A stretch of DNA of 64,000 bases from an uncultured Alistipes sp. Its GTDB lineage: Bacteria; Bacteroidota; Bacteroidia; Bacteroidales; Rikenellaceae. Below are positions 7,665-16,060 of the stretch, in pieces. A program made the translations under genes and the position numbers. Numbering within the stretch: position 1 is the stretch's first letter; each line of letters begins with the position of its first letter. The notes under the pieces are model-generated. The model did not search any database, was not told where the DNA came from, and saw only the letters and a list, made by a program, of their open reading frames with translations. Location of the stretch: the NCBI GenBank assembly GCA_944321765.1, contig CALUMQ010000001.1:238724-302723 (forward strand), given 5' to 3'.

Positions 7665-9386
7665 ATGAAGGAAAACAATCCTGAAACGATAAGGCATGGC
7701 TCTCGTGTGCTCAAGACCCGCAGCCGGTTCACCACCCTGCTGACGGTCTACTTCTTCCTGGCTCTGATTATTCCCAACTGTGTGCTGGCCAACACGGAGT
7801 CCTATTCGATCTGGTCGGACGAGGCGCTGATACTTCTTCCGCTGGGATTCTACATGATGTGGAGTGTGGCGTTACGCCGTTCGGGAGTGATGATCTGGCT
7901 GGCTTTCCCGTTCATCTTCTTCTGCGCCTTCCAGATCGTGCTGCTCTATCTGTTCGGCAACTCGATCATCGCCACGGACATGTTCACCAATGTCCTGACG
8001 ACCAACCCCGGAGAGGCGGGCGAACTGTTGGGGAACATCTACCCCTCGGTGATTCTGGTATGCGTACTCTACCTGCCGTTGCTGTGGCTGGCAGCCCGGG
8101 AGATTGTCCGCAAGCGCTACATCTCCCATACCACGCGGATGACCGTCGGGTTGACGGGGGCCGTACTCTTCTCGCTGGGCCTGCTGGCACTGCTGCCAGC
8201 CTATCGGGTGAGTGAAGAGAAGCACGTGCTGCGTGACGAGATCTTCCCGTTGAACGTGCTTTACAACCTCGGACTCAGCGGCTCGGAGTTCCGCAAGTCG
8301 TACAACTACCCCGAGACCTCGGCGGATTTCACATACGAAGCGCACCGCACGGCAGAACTTCCCGAGCGGGAGATCTACGTATACATCATCGGCGAGGCGG
8401 CCCGTGCGATGAACTGGCAGCTTTACGGATATGACCGGGAGACCAATCCCCGGCTGTCGCAGACCGACGGGGTGGTGGTATTCCGCGACATGCTCACACA
8501 GAGTAATACCACCCACAAGAGTGTTCCGATGATTCTTTCGTCGGTGGCGCCCGACGAGCACGAGGAGCTCTTCCGCCGCAAGGGCCTTCCGGCGCTGTTC
8601 AACGAGGCGGGATTCGACACGTGGTTCATCTCGAACCAGTCGCGTCAGGGGGCGATGATCGACCATCTTGCCCAGGATGCCCGCCATCTGATCTACATCC
8701 GCTCGCCGCGCCAAGACACACAGCTGCTCGACGAGATGCGTCGGGCGGTGGAGAACAGTTCTTCGCGGAAGATGCTCTTCATCCTGCATTGTTACGGGTC
8801 GCACTTCAGCTACCATCAGCGTTATCCGCGGGAGTTTGCCCGCTTCCGGCCCGACAACGACGTGGCTATTGCCCGGCAGCATCGCGAGATGCTCGTCAAC
8901 GCCTACGACAACTCGATCCTCTATACGGATTACGTGCTTTCGGAGATTATAGGGTACCTCTCCTCGCTCGAGAATACCTCCTCGGCGATGCTCTATTGCG
9001 CCGATCATGGCGAGGATCTGATCGACGACGACCGCGAGCGGTTCTTGCACGCTTCGCCCACGACGACGGCCTATCAGCTTTATGTGGCCTCGCTGGCGTG
9101 GTTCTCCGAGGATTATCGGGAGCATTTCCCGGCCAAGGTTGCCGCTGCCGAGGCCAATGCAACGGCTCCGGCGACGACCCACGCCCTGTTCCATACGATG
9201 GCGGACATGGCCTCGATCGAGGGGCGGTGCCTGAAGACGAATGTTTCGCTTGTCAGCGCGGATTACGATCGGACGGCGCCGCGGCGCTACCTGAACGACC
9301 ACAACGAGGCGGTGCCGTTCCGCAAGACGGGGTTGAAGGCACAGGACATGGAGGTGTTCCGCCGCTATGGAATCGAAGTCGAGTGA
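7665..9386 (+). CDS. Phosphoethanolamine transferase (EptA/MCR-type sulfatase fold)
   Basis: A 573-residue inner-membrane protein with about five N-terminal transmembrane helices and a periplasmic sulfatase-fold domain. Conserved sites are visible: the zinc ligand Glu in GEAAR (about residue 244), the nucleophile Thr in NTTHKSVP (282/283), HCYGSHFSYH, and Asp447-His448 in ADHGED. EptA-type enzymes move phosphoethanolamine from phosphatidylethanolamine to lipid A or other glycans, lowering surface charge and sensitivity to cationic peptides. The exact acceptor is not known. ATG 7665 is chosen over an in-frame TTG two codons upstream. The gene is last in the envelope operon with the YtfJ-like and Omp85 genes. 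Confidence 0.9.
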   Translation: MKENNPETIRHGSRVLKTRSRFTTLLTVYFFLALIIPNCVLANTESYSIWSDEALILLPLGFYMMWSVALRRSGVMIWLAFPFIFFCAFQIVLLYLFGNSIIATDMFTNVLTTNPGEAGELLGNIYPSVILVCVLYLPLLWLAAREIVRKRYISHTTRMTVGLTGAVLFSLGLLALLPAYRVSEEKHVLRDEIFPLNVLYNLGLSGSEFRKSYNYPETSADFTYEAHRTAELPEREIYVYIIGEAARAMNWQLYGYDRETNPRLSQTDGVVVFRDMLTQSNTTHKSVPMILSSVAPDEHEELFRRKGLPALFNEAGFDTWFISNQSRQGAMIDHLAQDARHLIYIRSPRQDTQLLDEMRRAVENSSSRKMLFILHCYGSHFSYHQRYPREFARFRPDNDVAIARQHREMLVNAYDNSILYTDYVLSEIIGYLSSLENTSSAMLYCADHGEDLIDDDRERFLHASPTTTAYQLYVASLAWFSEDYREHFPAKVAAAEANATAPATTHALFHTMADMASIEGRCLKTNVSLVSADYDRTAPRRYLNDHNEAVPFRKTGLKAQDMEVFRRYGIEVE

Positions 9387-9446
9387 TGTGCGGCGTCTTC
9401 CCGGGTGACGGTTTCGGAGCCGGATGCCGCGAGCCGTGAAAAAAGA

Positions 9447-9479
9447 ACGAGGGCTGTCTTGCTACAAGACAGCCCTCGT
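9447..9479. terminator. Terminator between the PEtN transferase gene and the Hc1 gene
   Basis: A perfect 15-base stem (9447-9461 and 9465-9479) with a 3-base loop. On the minus strand it is followed by a run of six T, so it is a strong terminator for the Hc1 gene and probably serves the plus-strand gene too. Confidence 0.85.
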
Positions 9480-9500
9480 CATGAAAATCTGACTGGGAGA

Positions 9501-9674
9501 TTATTTCGCTGCTTCTACCGAAACCTTGCGGAACTCTTTCATCAGTTTCGAGAGCTCGAGCGCCGATTTGCGTGCGCGGGTGCCGGCGGCCTTGTTGCCT
9601 TTTTCCACCTGAGCGGCTGCATTGGCTGCAAATACCTCGAACTCGGCATTGATTTTTTCAACTAATTCTTTCAT
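9501..9674 (-). CDS. Histone H1-like Hc1 family small basic protein
   Basis: A 57-residue lysine-rich protein beginning MKELVEKINAEFE, with the central block GNKAAGTRARKSALELSK and ending VSVEAAK. It matches the small Hc1/histone H1-like proteins found across Bacteroidales, thought to bind DNA. A minus-strand TATCTTTG box (plus-strand 9719-9726) gives a leader of about 40 bases, and a strong terminator follows. The gene stands alone. Confidence 0.85.
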   Translation of the reverse strand: MKELVEKINAEFEVFAANAAAQVEKGNKAAGTRARKSALELSKLMKEFRKVSVEAAK

Positions 9675-10087
9675 GACGTTGTTAATTTATATTGGGTTGT
9701 TAAGTGTTGTTACCAGCGCAAAGATAGAAAATTATCACTACAAAATTGCTTGACACTGAAAAAAATCGAGTTTTTTTCACAAAAATCCCCGTATAAAAGG
9801 TGTTATTGTAATTTTTTCATGGTTTTTTCTTCCCGATGGGCCGAAAAACAGCTCTTCGTCGATCGGCAGGGTGAGTTTCGGGGACTCGGCGTCCGCAGAG
9901 CATTGTTGTGTGTCGGCATGCGGTTGCGGCGTGTACCTATGATTGGGGATTGCGCATTTCATAAGAATATCGTATTTTTGTGCCATATTTTTCCGATTCT
10001 GAACCTCGACCCCGACGGCTTGCGGAAAACCAATGTCATATCGGGACTCTTCCGGTCACGGGATCGGACCCAAACAGACACGATAAC
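9675..10087. other. Intergenic region with divergent promoters
   Basis: About 410 bases without a convincing gene. It holds the minus-strand Hc1 promoter on the left, a T/A-rich central stretch, the feoAB promoter near 9949-9980, and about 100 bases of feoAB leader. I see no clear Fur box or riboswitch. Confidence 0.5.
9949..9980 (+). promoter_or_regulatory. feoAB promoter
   Basis: ATTG at 9949-9952, a 20-base spacer, and TATTTTTG at 9973-9980 fit the Bacteroidota promoter pattern, leaving a leader of about 100 bases before ATG 10088. Confidence 0.6.
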
Positions 10088-12733
10088 ATGCGCTTATCCG
10101 AATTGAAAACCGGGGATGCGGCGACCATCGTCAAGGTGATGGGCCACGGCGGATTCCGCCGTCGCATCATGGAGATGGGGTTTGTCCGCGGGCAGCGGGT
10201 CGAAGTCATCCTGAACGCCCCGCTGAAGGATCCCATCGAATACCGGATCATGGGTTACGACATCTCGTTGCGCCGCAGCGAGGCCGACATGATCGAGGTG
10301 CTTACCGATGTGGAGGCTCACGAGATCCTTGCCCACCATAAGCACCATCACCACCATCTGTCGAAACACGGTGCGGCGGCCGATTCCGGTGCGGCCGCGG
10401 AGGCGGTTCTTCATTCCGAGATCCCGGCTGCCACCGAAGCGACTGCCGAGGACGATGCGGCAGCCTATACGAGTATTGCCGACGTTGTCAAGCACCGCAG
10501 CCATACGATCACCGTGGCGCTGGTGGGCAATCCCAACAGTGGCAAGACGTCGTTGTTCAATGCTATCTCGGGCGGTCATGAACACGTGGGCAACTACAGC
10601 GGCGTGACCGTCGGGGCGAAACTCGGAACGCGCCTCTATCGTGGTTACCGGTTCGAAATAACGGACCTCCCGGGCACCTATGCCCTCTCGGCCTATACGC
10701 CCGAGGAGCGCTTCGTACGCGAGCACCTCGCGACGAAGATGCCCGACGTGGTCATCAATTCGGTCGTGGCGTCGAATCTCGAGCGCAACCTCTATCTGAC
10801 GACCGAGCTGATCGATATCAATCCGCGGATCGTCGTGGCGCTGAACATGTACGACGAACTGCAGGCCAGCGGTGCGAGCCTCGATTACGACAGCCTGGGC
10901 CGCATGCTGGGAGTTCCGATGGTCCCCGTCGAGGCGCGCAACCACCGCGGTATCGAGACGTTGTTGGACACGGTGATCGACGTCTACGAGAACCGCGACG
11001 AACGCGTGCGCCACATCCATATCAATATGGGTTCGGTGATCGAGGAGAGCCTGCGGCGACTCAACGGCGACATGAGTGACCACCGGGACGAACTTCCCAA
11101 GGCCTTCCCGCCGCGCTACTTTGCCCTGAAGATGCTCGAACGCGACGCCCAGATCGAGGAGCATCTGCGCGGGTGTGAGCGTTATCCGGTGTGGGCGGAG
11201 ATCCGGGACCGCGAGGCGAAACGCATTACGGAGGCACTGGGCGAGGATGCCGAGACGGCCTTTGCCCACCAGAAATACGGCTTTATCCAGGGTGCGTTGA
11301 AGGAGACCTTCACTCCCGGACATCAGGCCGAGGTGACGGCCACGAGCATCATCGACACCTTCGTGACGCACAAGTTGTGGGGCTTCCCGATCTTTTTCAT
11401 CCTCATGGGGGTGATGTTCTGGTGCACGTTCAGCCTCGGAGCCTATCCTCAAGGGTGGATCGAGGCATTGGTGGCGTGGATCGGCTCGGCGGCCGATGCG
11501 CTGCTGCCTTCGGGGTCGGTCCGCGACCTGCTGGTTGACGGTGTGATCGGCGGCGTGGGCTCGGTGATCGTCTTCCTGCCGAACATCATGATTCTCTATC
11601 TGTTCATCTCGTTCATGGAGGATTCGGGATACCTTGCGCGGGCGGCCTTCATCATGGACCGTGTGATGCACCGCGTCGGGCTGCACGGAAAGTCGTTCAT
11701 TCCGCTCATCATGGGCTTCGGCTGCAACGTCCCGGCCATCATGGCCAGCCGCACGATCGAGAGCCGCAGCAGCCGGCTGATCACCATCTTCATCACGCCC
11801 TTCATGTCGTGCAGCGCGCGCATCCCGATCTACCTGCTCATCACCGGAACCTTCTTCCCGACGCATGCCGGATGGGTGATGACGGGACTCTACGTGCTGG
11901 GCATCGTGTTGGCCGTGGTGACGGCACGGCTGCTGCGGAAGTTCAAGTTCCCGGTCGACGAGACACCCTTCGTCATGGAGCTCCCGCCCTACCGCCTGCC
12001 GACGTGGAAAACGACCCTCATGCACATGTGGGACAAGTGTGCGCAGTATTTAAAGAAGATGGGCGGCATGATTCTCGTGGCGTCGATCATCGTGTGGTTC
12101 CTGAGCTACTACCCCCGCACGGAGCAGCCTGCGGCCGCCGAGACCCATTACGAAAACTCCTACCTCGGACGTCTGGGCAAGGGGTGCGAACCCGTCTTCC
12201 GTCCCCTGGGATTTGACTGGAAGGCCAGCGTCGCCCTGCTGTCGGGACTTCCGGCCAAGGAGATCATCGTCAGCACGCTGGGTGTACTCTATTCCGAGGC
12301 TCCGCAGTCGGATGACGCCGCAGCCGACGGTGCGGTGCCGGAGGCGTCGACGCAGCTGCCTCCCGAGACCATCGGTATCATCGGCGGTGCGGACGGTGCA
12401 ACATCGATCGCCGTTACAGACGGAACAAAGGACTCCGGGGCGGCTCCGGCCACAGCATCTGTCTCGTCCGCTTCGCCGGCACCGTCCGCTGCAACCGGCG
12501 AAGAGGCGCAGCTGGACTCGCTCTCGGCGCGACTGCTCCAGAGCGGCGACTTCTCCACGGCTTCGGCCTTTGCCTTCCTGGTTTTCATCCTGCTCTACGT
12601 GCCGTGCATCGCTACGGTGGCAGCCATCAGCTCGGAGGCCGGGTGGCGATGGGCGGCGGTTTCGGTCGTCTACAACACGGCGGTAGCATGGCTCGTGGCC
12701 TGGATCGTCTATCACGTGGTCATGCTCTTCTGA
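10088..12733 (+). CDS. feoB: Ferrous iron transporter, FeoA-FeoB fusion
   Basis: An 881-residue GTP-gated Fe(II) importer. Residues 1-75 are a FeoA SH3-like domain, followed by a His-rich linker (HHKHHHHHLSKH at 83-94) and an acidic Ala-rich spacer. The FeoB G domain starts near 140: G1 GNPNSGKTS (147-155), G3 DLPG (193-196), G4 NMYD (253-256). The membrane part has two Gate motifs, with MGFGCNVPAIMASRTIE and SGLPAKEIIVSTLGVLY. A low-complexity insertion of about 80 residues (roughly 740-815) interrupts the last helices and contains IGIIGGADGATSIAVT. ATG 10088 begins the FeoA domain; the longer reading frame upstream lacks support. A Cys-rich FeoB partner follows after 3 bases. Confidence 0.95.
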   Translation: MRLSELKTGDAATIVKVMGHGGFRRRIMEMGFVRGQRVEVILNAPLKDPIEYRIMGYDISLRRSEADMIEVLTDVEAHEILAHHKHHHHHLSKHGAAADSGAAAEAVLHSEIPAATEATAEDDAAAYTSIADVVKHRSHTITVALVGNPNSGKTSLFNAISGGHEHVGNYSGVTVGAKLGTRLYRGYRFEITDLPGTYALSAYTPEERFVREHLATKMPDVVINSVVASNLERNLYLTTELIDINPRIVVALNMYDELQASGASLDYDSLGRMLGVPMVPVEARNHRGIETLLDTVIDVYENRDERVRHIHINMGSVIEESLRRLNGDMSDHRDELPKAFPPRYFALKMLERDAQIEEHLRGCERYPVWAEIRDREAKRITEALGEDAETAFAHQKYGFIQGALKETFTPGHQAEVTATSIIDTFVTHKLWGFPIFFILMGVMFWCTFSLGAYPQGWIEALVAWIGSAADALLPSGSVRDLLVDGVIGGVGSVIVFLPNIMILYLFISFMEDSGYLARAAFIMDRVMHRVGLHGKSFIPLIMGFGCNVPAIMASRTIESRSSRLITIFITPFMSCSARIPIYLLITGTFFPTHAGWVMTGLYVLGIVLAVVTARLLRKFKFPVDETPFVMELPPYRLPTWKTTLMHMWDKCAQYLKKMGGMILVASIIVWFLSYYPRTEQPAAAETHYENSYLGRLGKGCEPVFRPLGFDWKASVALLSGLPAKEIIVSTLGVLYSEAPQSDDAAADGAVPEASTQLPPETIGIIGGADGATSIAVTDGTKDSGAAPATASVSSASPAPSAATGEEAQLDSLSARLLQSGDFSTASAFAFLVFILLYVPCIATVAAISSEAGWRWAAVSVVYNTAVAWLVAWIVYHVVMLF

Positions 12734-12736
12734 CCG

Positions 12737-12895
12737 ATGACCTGGCAGGATTATATCGTGTGGGGCATCGTGGCGGTGGCCGTGTGCATCGCCGCCGTGT
12801 GGCTGTGGCGGCAGGTGTGCGGACGCCGGCGCGGCGGCTGTGCCTCGTGCTGTGCGACGCAATGTCCGATGAAAAAAATCGTCGAAAAGCATTAG
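12737..12895 (+). CDS. FeoB-associated Cys-rich membrane protein
   Basis: A 52-residue protein starting 3 bases after the feoAB stop. It has one N-terminal transmembrane helix (YIVWGIVAVAVCIAAVWLW) and a cytoplasmic tail with the Cys cluster CASCCATQC and a basic end. This architecture matches the FeoB-associated Cys-rich family, which replaces FeoC in many Bacteroidota and Firmicutes. The cysteines may bind iron or an Fe-S cluster; this is inference. Confidence 0.88.
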   Translation: MTWQDYIVWGIVAVAVCIAAVWLWRQVCGRRRGGCASCCATQCPMKKIVEKH

Positions 12896-12911
12896 AATAC
12901 GATTTATGCGT

Positions 12912-12971
12912 TATCTTTGCCGCCTGAAAATTGGCGGCTGTTGACGAAGCCGGCCCCGCGAAGCCGGCTTC
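12912..12971 (+). promoter_or_regulatory. lrgAB promoter and leader stems
   Basis: TATCTTTG at 12912-12919 is a -7 box. Two stems follow: GCCGCC/GGCGGC (12919-12924 and 12933-12938) and GAAGCCGG/CCGGCTTC (12946-12953 and 12964-12971). They may terminate feoAB transcription, fold in the lrgAB leader, or both. Confidence 0.45.
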
Positions 12972-13025
12972 GCGCATAACGGGGAACGTTCCGAATGCCT
13001 GCCGTCCACAATCGAAACCTCTCGT

Positions 13026-13397
13026 ATGACCGGACTTTTCTACATTCTCTTCTTCTGGCTGGTGGGCAATGGTCTGAGCCTTTTGACCGGAGGGTATGTC
13101 TCGGGCAACATCATCGGCATGATCCTCTTTTTCGCCTCGCTGTGTCTGCATTGGGTGCCCGCCGAGCGGGTGCGCCCCGCCGCACGTTTTCTGCTCGGAG
13201 CCATGGCGCTCTTCTTCGTGCCTTACGGCGTGGGGCTGATGGACTCCTATCGGGTGATCCTCGAGAATCTCTGGGCCATTCTCGTCTCGGGCATCGTCTC
13301 GACCATCCTCGTATTGTTCGTTACGGGCAAAACCTTCCAAAGTCTCAACCGCCGCGCCCGGCTGCGGCATATCAAACAAATGCGCCACGATGCTTGA
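13026..13397 (+). CDS. lrgA: LrgA/CidA family membrane protein
   Basis: A 123-residue protein with four predicted transmembrane helices and the CidA/LrgA pattern (LFYILFFWLVGN, GMILFFASL, ALFFVPYGVGLMD). LrgA works with LrgB; the pair has been linked to holin/antiholin-like control of lysis and to export of small metabolites such as pyruvate or glycolate. It overlaps lrgB by 8 bases, so the two are translationally coupled. Confidence 0.88.
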   Translation: MTGLFYILFFWLVGNGLSLLTGGYVSGNIIGMILFFASLCLHWVPAERVRPAARFLLGAMALFFVPYGVGLMDSYRVILENLWAILVSGIVSTILVLFVTGKTFQSLNRRARLRHIKQMRHDA

Positions 13398-14088
13398 CCA
13401 TACGTTCTTTTCGTCGGACCTTTTTCTGCTGACGCTCACCGTCGGCCTCTATTGTGTGGGTGGTGCGATCTACCGCCGCTTCCGCATGCCGCTGCTGCAC
13501 CCCGTGCTGTTGACCTTCGTCGCCGTGATTGTCTTCCTGCGCTGCGCCAACATAGACTACGAACGTTACCGTGAGGCCACGGGCATCCTCAATTTTGCCC
13601 TCGGCATGTCGGTCGTGGCCCTTGGCTACCTGCTTTACGAACAGCTGGAACGGCTGCGCGGAAGTCTGTTCCCGGTCGGTGTGGCTACGCTTGTCGGATG
13701 CGTCGTCGGGGTGTTGAGCGTGGTCTATATCGCCAAGGCCTTCGGTGTCGAACGGACGATTCTCAACTCCCTGGCTCCGAAGTCGGTGACCGTGCCGATT
13801 GCCGTCTCGGTCGCCGGACCGCTGGGCGGCAACGTCTCGATCACCTCGGTGGTGGTCTTCTGTGTGGGAATCTTCGGCAGTATCTTCGGAGAATGGATCC
13901 TGCGCCACTGCGGAGTTCGCGATCCCGAGGCACGGGGGTTTGCTCTCGGCGCGGCAGCCCACGGCATCGGAACCGCCCGGGCCATCGAGATCGGGGCGGT
14001 CGAAGGGGCGTTGAGCGGTCTGGCCATGGCCCTGATGGGTTTGGCTACGGCTTTGCTGATGCCCTTCATGGAACACTACCTGTACTGA
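13390..14088 (+). CDS. lrgB: LrgB family membrane protein
   Basis: A 232-residue integral membrane protein, the usual partner of LrgA. Family blocks are LAPKSVTVPIAVSVAGPLGG, VVFCVGIFGSIFGE and the conserved GFALGAAAHGIGTARA. Length and hydrophobic pattern agree with LrgB/YohK. It ends the lrgAB operon before a strong terminator. Confidence 0.92.
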   Translation: MLDHTFFSSDLFLLTLTVGLYCVGGAIYRRFRMPLLHPVLLTFVAVIVFLRCANIDYERYREATGILNFALGMSVVALGYLLYEQLERLRGSLFPVGVATLVGCVVGVLSVVYIAKAFGVERTILNSLAPKSVTVPIAVSVAGPLGGNVSITSVVVFCVGIFGSIFGEWILRHCGVRDPEARGFALGAAAHGIGTARAIEIGAVEGALSGLAMALMGLATALLMPFMEHYLY

Positions 14089-14181
14089 TCGGCGGAGTCC
14101 TGCGGTGGCGGATGAAAGAACTGCTTCTGCATTCCGCTGCCTGCATAAAGGGCGTTGCATCCGGATTTTTCAGTATTACGG

Positions 14182-14208
14182 AACCTCTGCCGCACGGCAG
14201 AGGTTTTT
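14182..14208 (+). terminator. Terminator after lrgAB
   Basis: An 11-base perfect stem (14182-14192 and 14195-14205) running into five T; a typical Rho-independent terminator about 95 bases after lrgB. Confidence 0.85.
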
Positions 14209-14294
14209 CATTCCCCGGATTGCAACCCGACGTGGCCCATGCCGCGGGAACGAAATTTGTTCCCGGATTTCTTTAATTTTTTCCATTATTTCCC

Positions 14295-14302
14295 TATCTT
14301 TG
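14295..14302 (+). promoter_or_regulatory. -7 box of the aminotransferase gene
   Basis: TATCTTTG lies 35 bases before ATG 14338. The -33 box is not clear. Confidence 0.55.
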
Positions 14303-14337
14303 TCCGGAAGCAAATTTCCCAAAAACTCACACATATT

Positions 14338-15525
14338 ATGGCAAAAGCAGTTCAAATCGCCCGTTCACATCGCATGGACGGCATTGGAGAGTACTATTTT
14401 TCGCGCCGCCTGCGCGAGATCGGCGAGATGGAGGCAGCTACGGGCCGTCAGATCGTCAAACTGGCCATGGGCAGTCCCGACCTTCCGCCCCATCCCTCCG
14501 TTATCGAGTGTCTGGCAAAGGAGGCACGGCGTCCCGACGTGCACAAATACATGTCCTATCAGGGTGAGCCCATCCTGCGCAAGGCTTTTGCCGATTGGTA
14601 TAAGAAATGGTATCATGTGGATCTGGATTTCAAGACGGAGATCTATCCGCTGATCGGTTCGAAGGAGGGTATCATGCACATCTGCATGACGTTCCTCAAT
14701 CCGGGCGACAAGGTCCTCGTTCCGAATCCCGGCTACCCGACCTATTCGGCCGGCGTGAAGCTGGCGGGCGGTGTCATGGTGCCCTATTCGCTCAACAAGG
14801 CGACGAACTTCTACCCCGATTTCGAGGCAATCGAGAAGGCCGGACTCGACGGCGTAAAGATGATGCTCGTGAACTACCCCAACATGCCGACCGGACAGGT
14901 GGGGTCGATGGAGCTGTTCGAGAAGCTCGTCGATTTCGGTGCCAAGCACAACATCCTGATCGTGCATGACAATCCCTACAGTTTCATCCGCAACTCGGCC
15001 GGTCCGCTGTCGATCATGGCTGTCGAGGGAGCCAAGGATGTCGCTCTGGAGCTGAACTCGCTCTCCAAGGGACACTCGATGGCCGGCTGGCGCGTCGGCG
15101 TGCTCGTCGGCAAGGCCGAGTGGATCAAGGACGTGATGACCTTCCGCAGCAACATGGACTCGGGTATGTTCTACCCCATTCAGGCTGCTGCCGCTACGGC
15201 GCTGGCTCTCGGCGAGGATTGGTACAAGGAGCTCAATGCCATCTATTACGGCCGTGAGCGTCAGGCTTACGAACTTCTCAAGGCCCTCGGCTGCACCTAT
15301 CGTGAGCATCAGGCCGGTCTGTTCGTATGGGCCGAGCTCCCGGAGGATTACAAGGGGGACAGCTTCTCGTTCTCGGACGAGGTGCTGGAGAAGACCGATG
15401 TCTTCCTGACCCCGGGCGGCATCTTCGGTTCGGAGGGGCTGCGCTACATCCGCATTACGCTCTGCTGCCCCGAGGAGCTGCTCAAGAAGGCAACGGACAA
15501 GATCAAGGCTGCCTTCGGCAAGTAA
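14338..15525 (+). CDS. Class I/II PLP-dependent aminotransferase
   Basis: A 395-residue fold-type I aminotransferase. Visible landmarks are MGSPDLPPHPSV (44-55), YPLIGSKEGIMH with PNPGYPTYSAG (103-139), NYPNMPTGQ (179-187), the PLP lysine in LNSLSKGHSMAGWR (Lys244) and the substrate-binding Arg252. The GSKEG plus PGYP pattern is close to the LL-diaminopimelate aminotransferase / succinyl-DAP aminotransferase branch, but the N-terminus differs from classical DapL, so substrate is uncertain. An in-frame upstream extension has no ATG start and crosses the promoter and the terminator, so ATG 14338 is chosen. Confidence 0.85.
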   Translation: MAKAVQIARSHRMDGIGEYYFSRRLREIGEMEAATGRQIVKLAMGSPDLPPHPSVIECLAKEARRPDVHKYMSYQGEPILRKAFADWYKKWYHVDLDFKTEIYPLIGSKEGIMHICMTFLNPGDKVLVPNPGYPTYSAGVKLAGGVMVPYSLNKATNFYPDFEAIEKAGLDGVKMMLVNYPNMPTGQVGSMELFEKLVDFGAKHNILIVHDNPYSFIRNSAGPLSIMAVEGAKDVALELNSLSKGHSMAGWRVGVLVGKAEWIKDVMTFRSNMDSGMFYPIQAAAATALALGEDWYKELNAIYYGRERQAYELLKALGCTYREHQAGLFVWAELPEDYKGDSFSFSDEVLEKTDVFLTPGGIFGSEGLRYIRITLCCPEELLKKATDKIKAAFGK

Positions 15526-15548
15526 TATTCCCGACGACACGATATGCA

Positions 15549-15585
15549 AACAGCCGCCTCTTGGCAGAGAGACGGCTGTTTTTTT
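15549..15585 (+). terminator. Terminator after the aminotransferase gene
   Basis: A stem based on AACAGCCG (15549-15556) and CGGCTGTT (15573-15580) followed by seven T lies 23 bases after the stop codon. Confidence 0.85.
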
Positions 15586-15605
15586 GTTGCTGGTTGCCGG
15601 AGGCT

Positions 15606-16046
15606 TTACTCCTCGACGATTCGGATCGAGAGAATCCGGTCGCCGCGGCGGATGTCGTCAATGACATCCAGCCCCTCGACGATCTGCCCGAAGCAGGTGT
15701 GCACGCCGTCGAGATGCTTCGTGTTTTCACGATTCATGCAGATGAAGAACTGCGAACCTCCCGTATCCTTCCCGGCGTGGGCCATCGAGAGCACGCCGCG
15801 GTCGTGACGCTGCCGCGGGGCCGAGGTCTCGCACTTGATCGTGTAGCCCGGGCCTCCGGTGCCGTCGCCGCGCGGACACCCACTCTGAATCACAAAGTCG
15901 GGAATCACGCGGTGGAACGTCAGCCCGTCGTAGAAGCCGTGCTCGGCCAGATCGATAAAGTTGGCAACGGTGCCCGGCGTCTCGTCGGCATAGAGCTCGG
16001 CCTTCATCACGCCTTTTTCGGTCGATATGATTGCGTACTTTTTCAT
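15606..16046 (-). CDS. Cyclophilin-type peptidyl-prolyl isomerase
   Basis: A 146-residue single-domain cyclophilin without a signal peptide, so cytoplasmic. The catalytic segments [15 protein letters not shown] (with the active Arg), [14 protein letters not shown] and [14 protein letters not shown] are all present. It assists proline isomerisation during folding. It lies 14 bases after purT on the same strand and is probably cotranscribed with it. Confidence 0.95.
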   Translation of the reverse strand: MKKYAIISTEKGVMKAELYADETPGTVANFIDLAEHGFYDGLTFHRVIPDFVIQSGCPRGDGTGGPGYTIKCETSAPRQRHDRGVLSMAHAGKDTGGSQFFICMNRENTKHLDGVHTCFGQIVEGLDVIDDIRRGDRILSIRIVEE

Positions 16047-16060
16047 GATTCGGAGTGAAT

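Noticed and set aside
7659-7667. TTG start two codons upstream of the phosphoethanolamine transferase ATG
   Set aside because: The ATG at 7665 is in frame with normal spacing after the previous stop, and the extra two residues have no support.
9750-10106. A 118-residue plus-strand frame before feoAB
   Set aside because: It spans the feoAB promoter and has no family match or start-site support.
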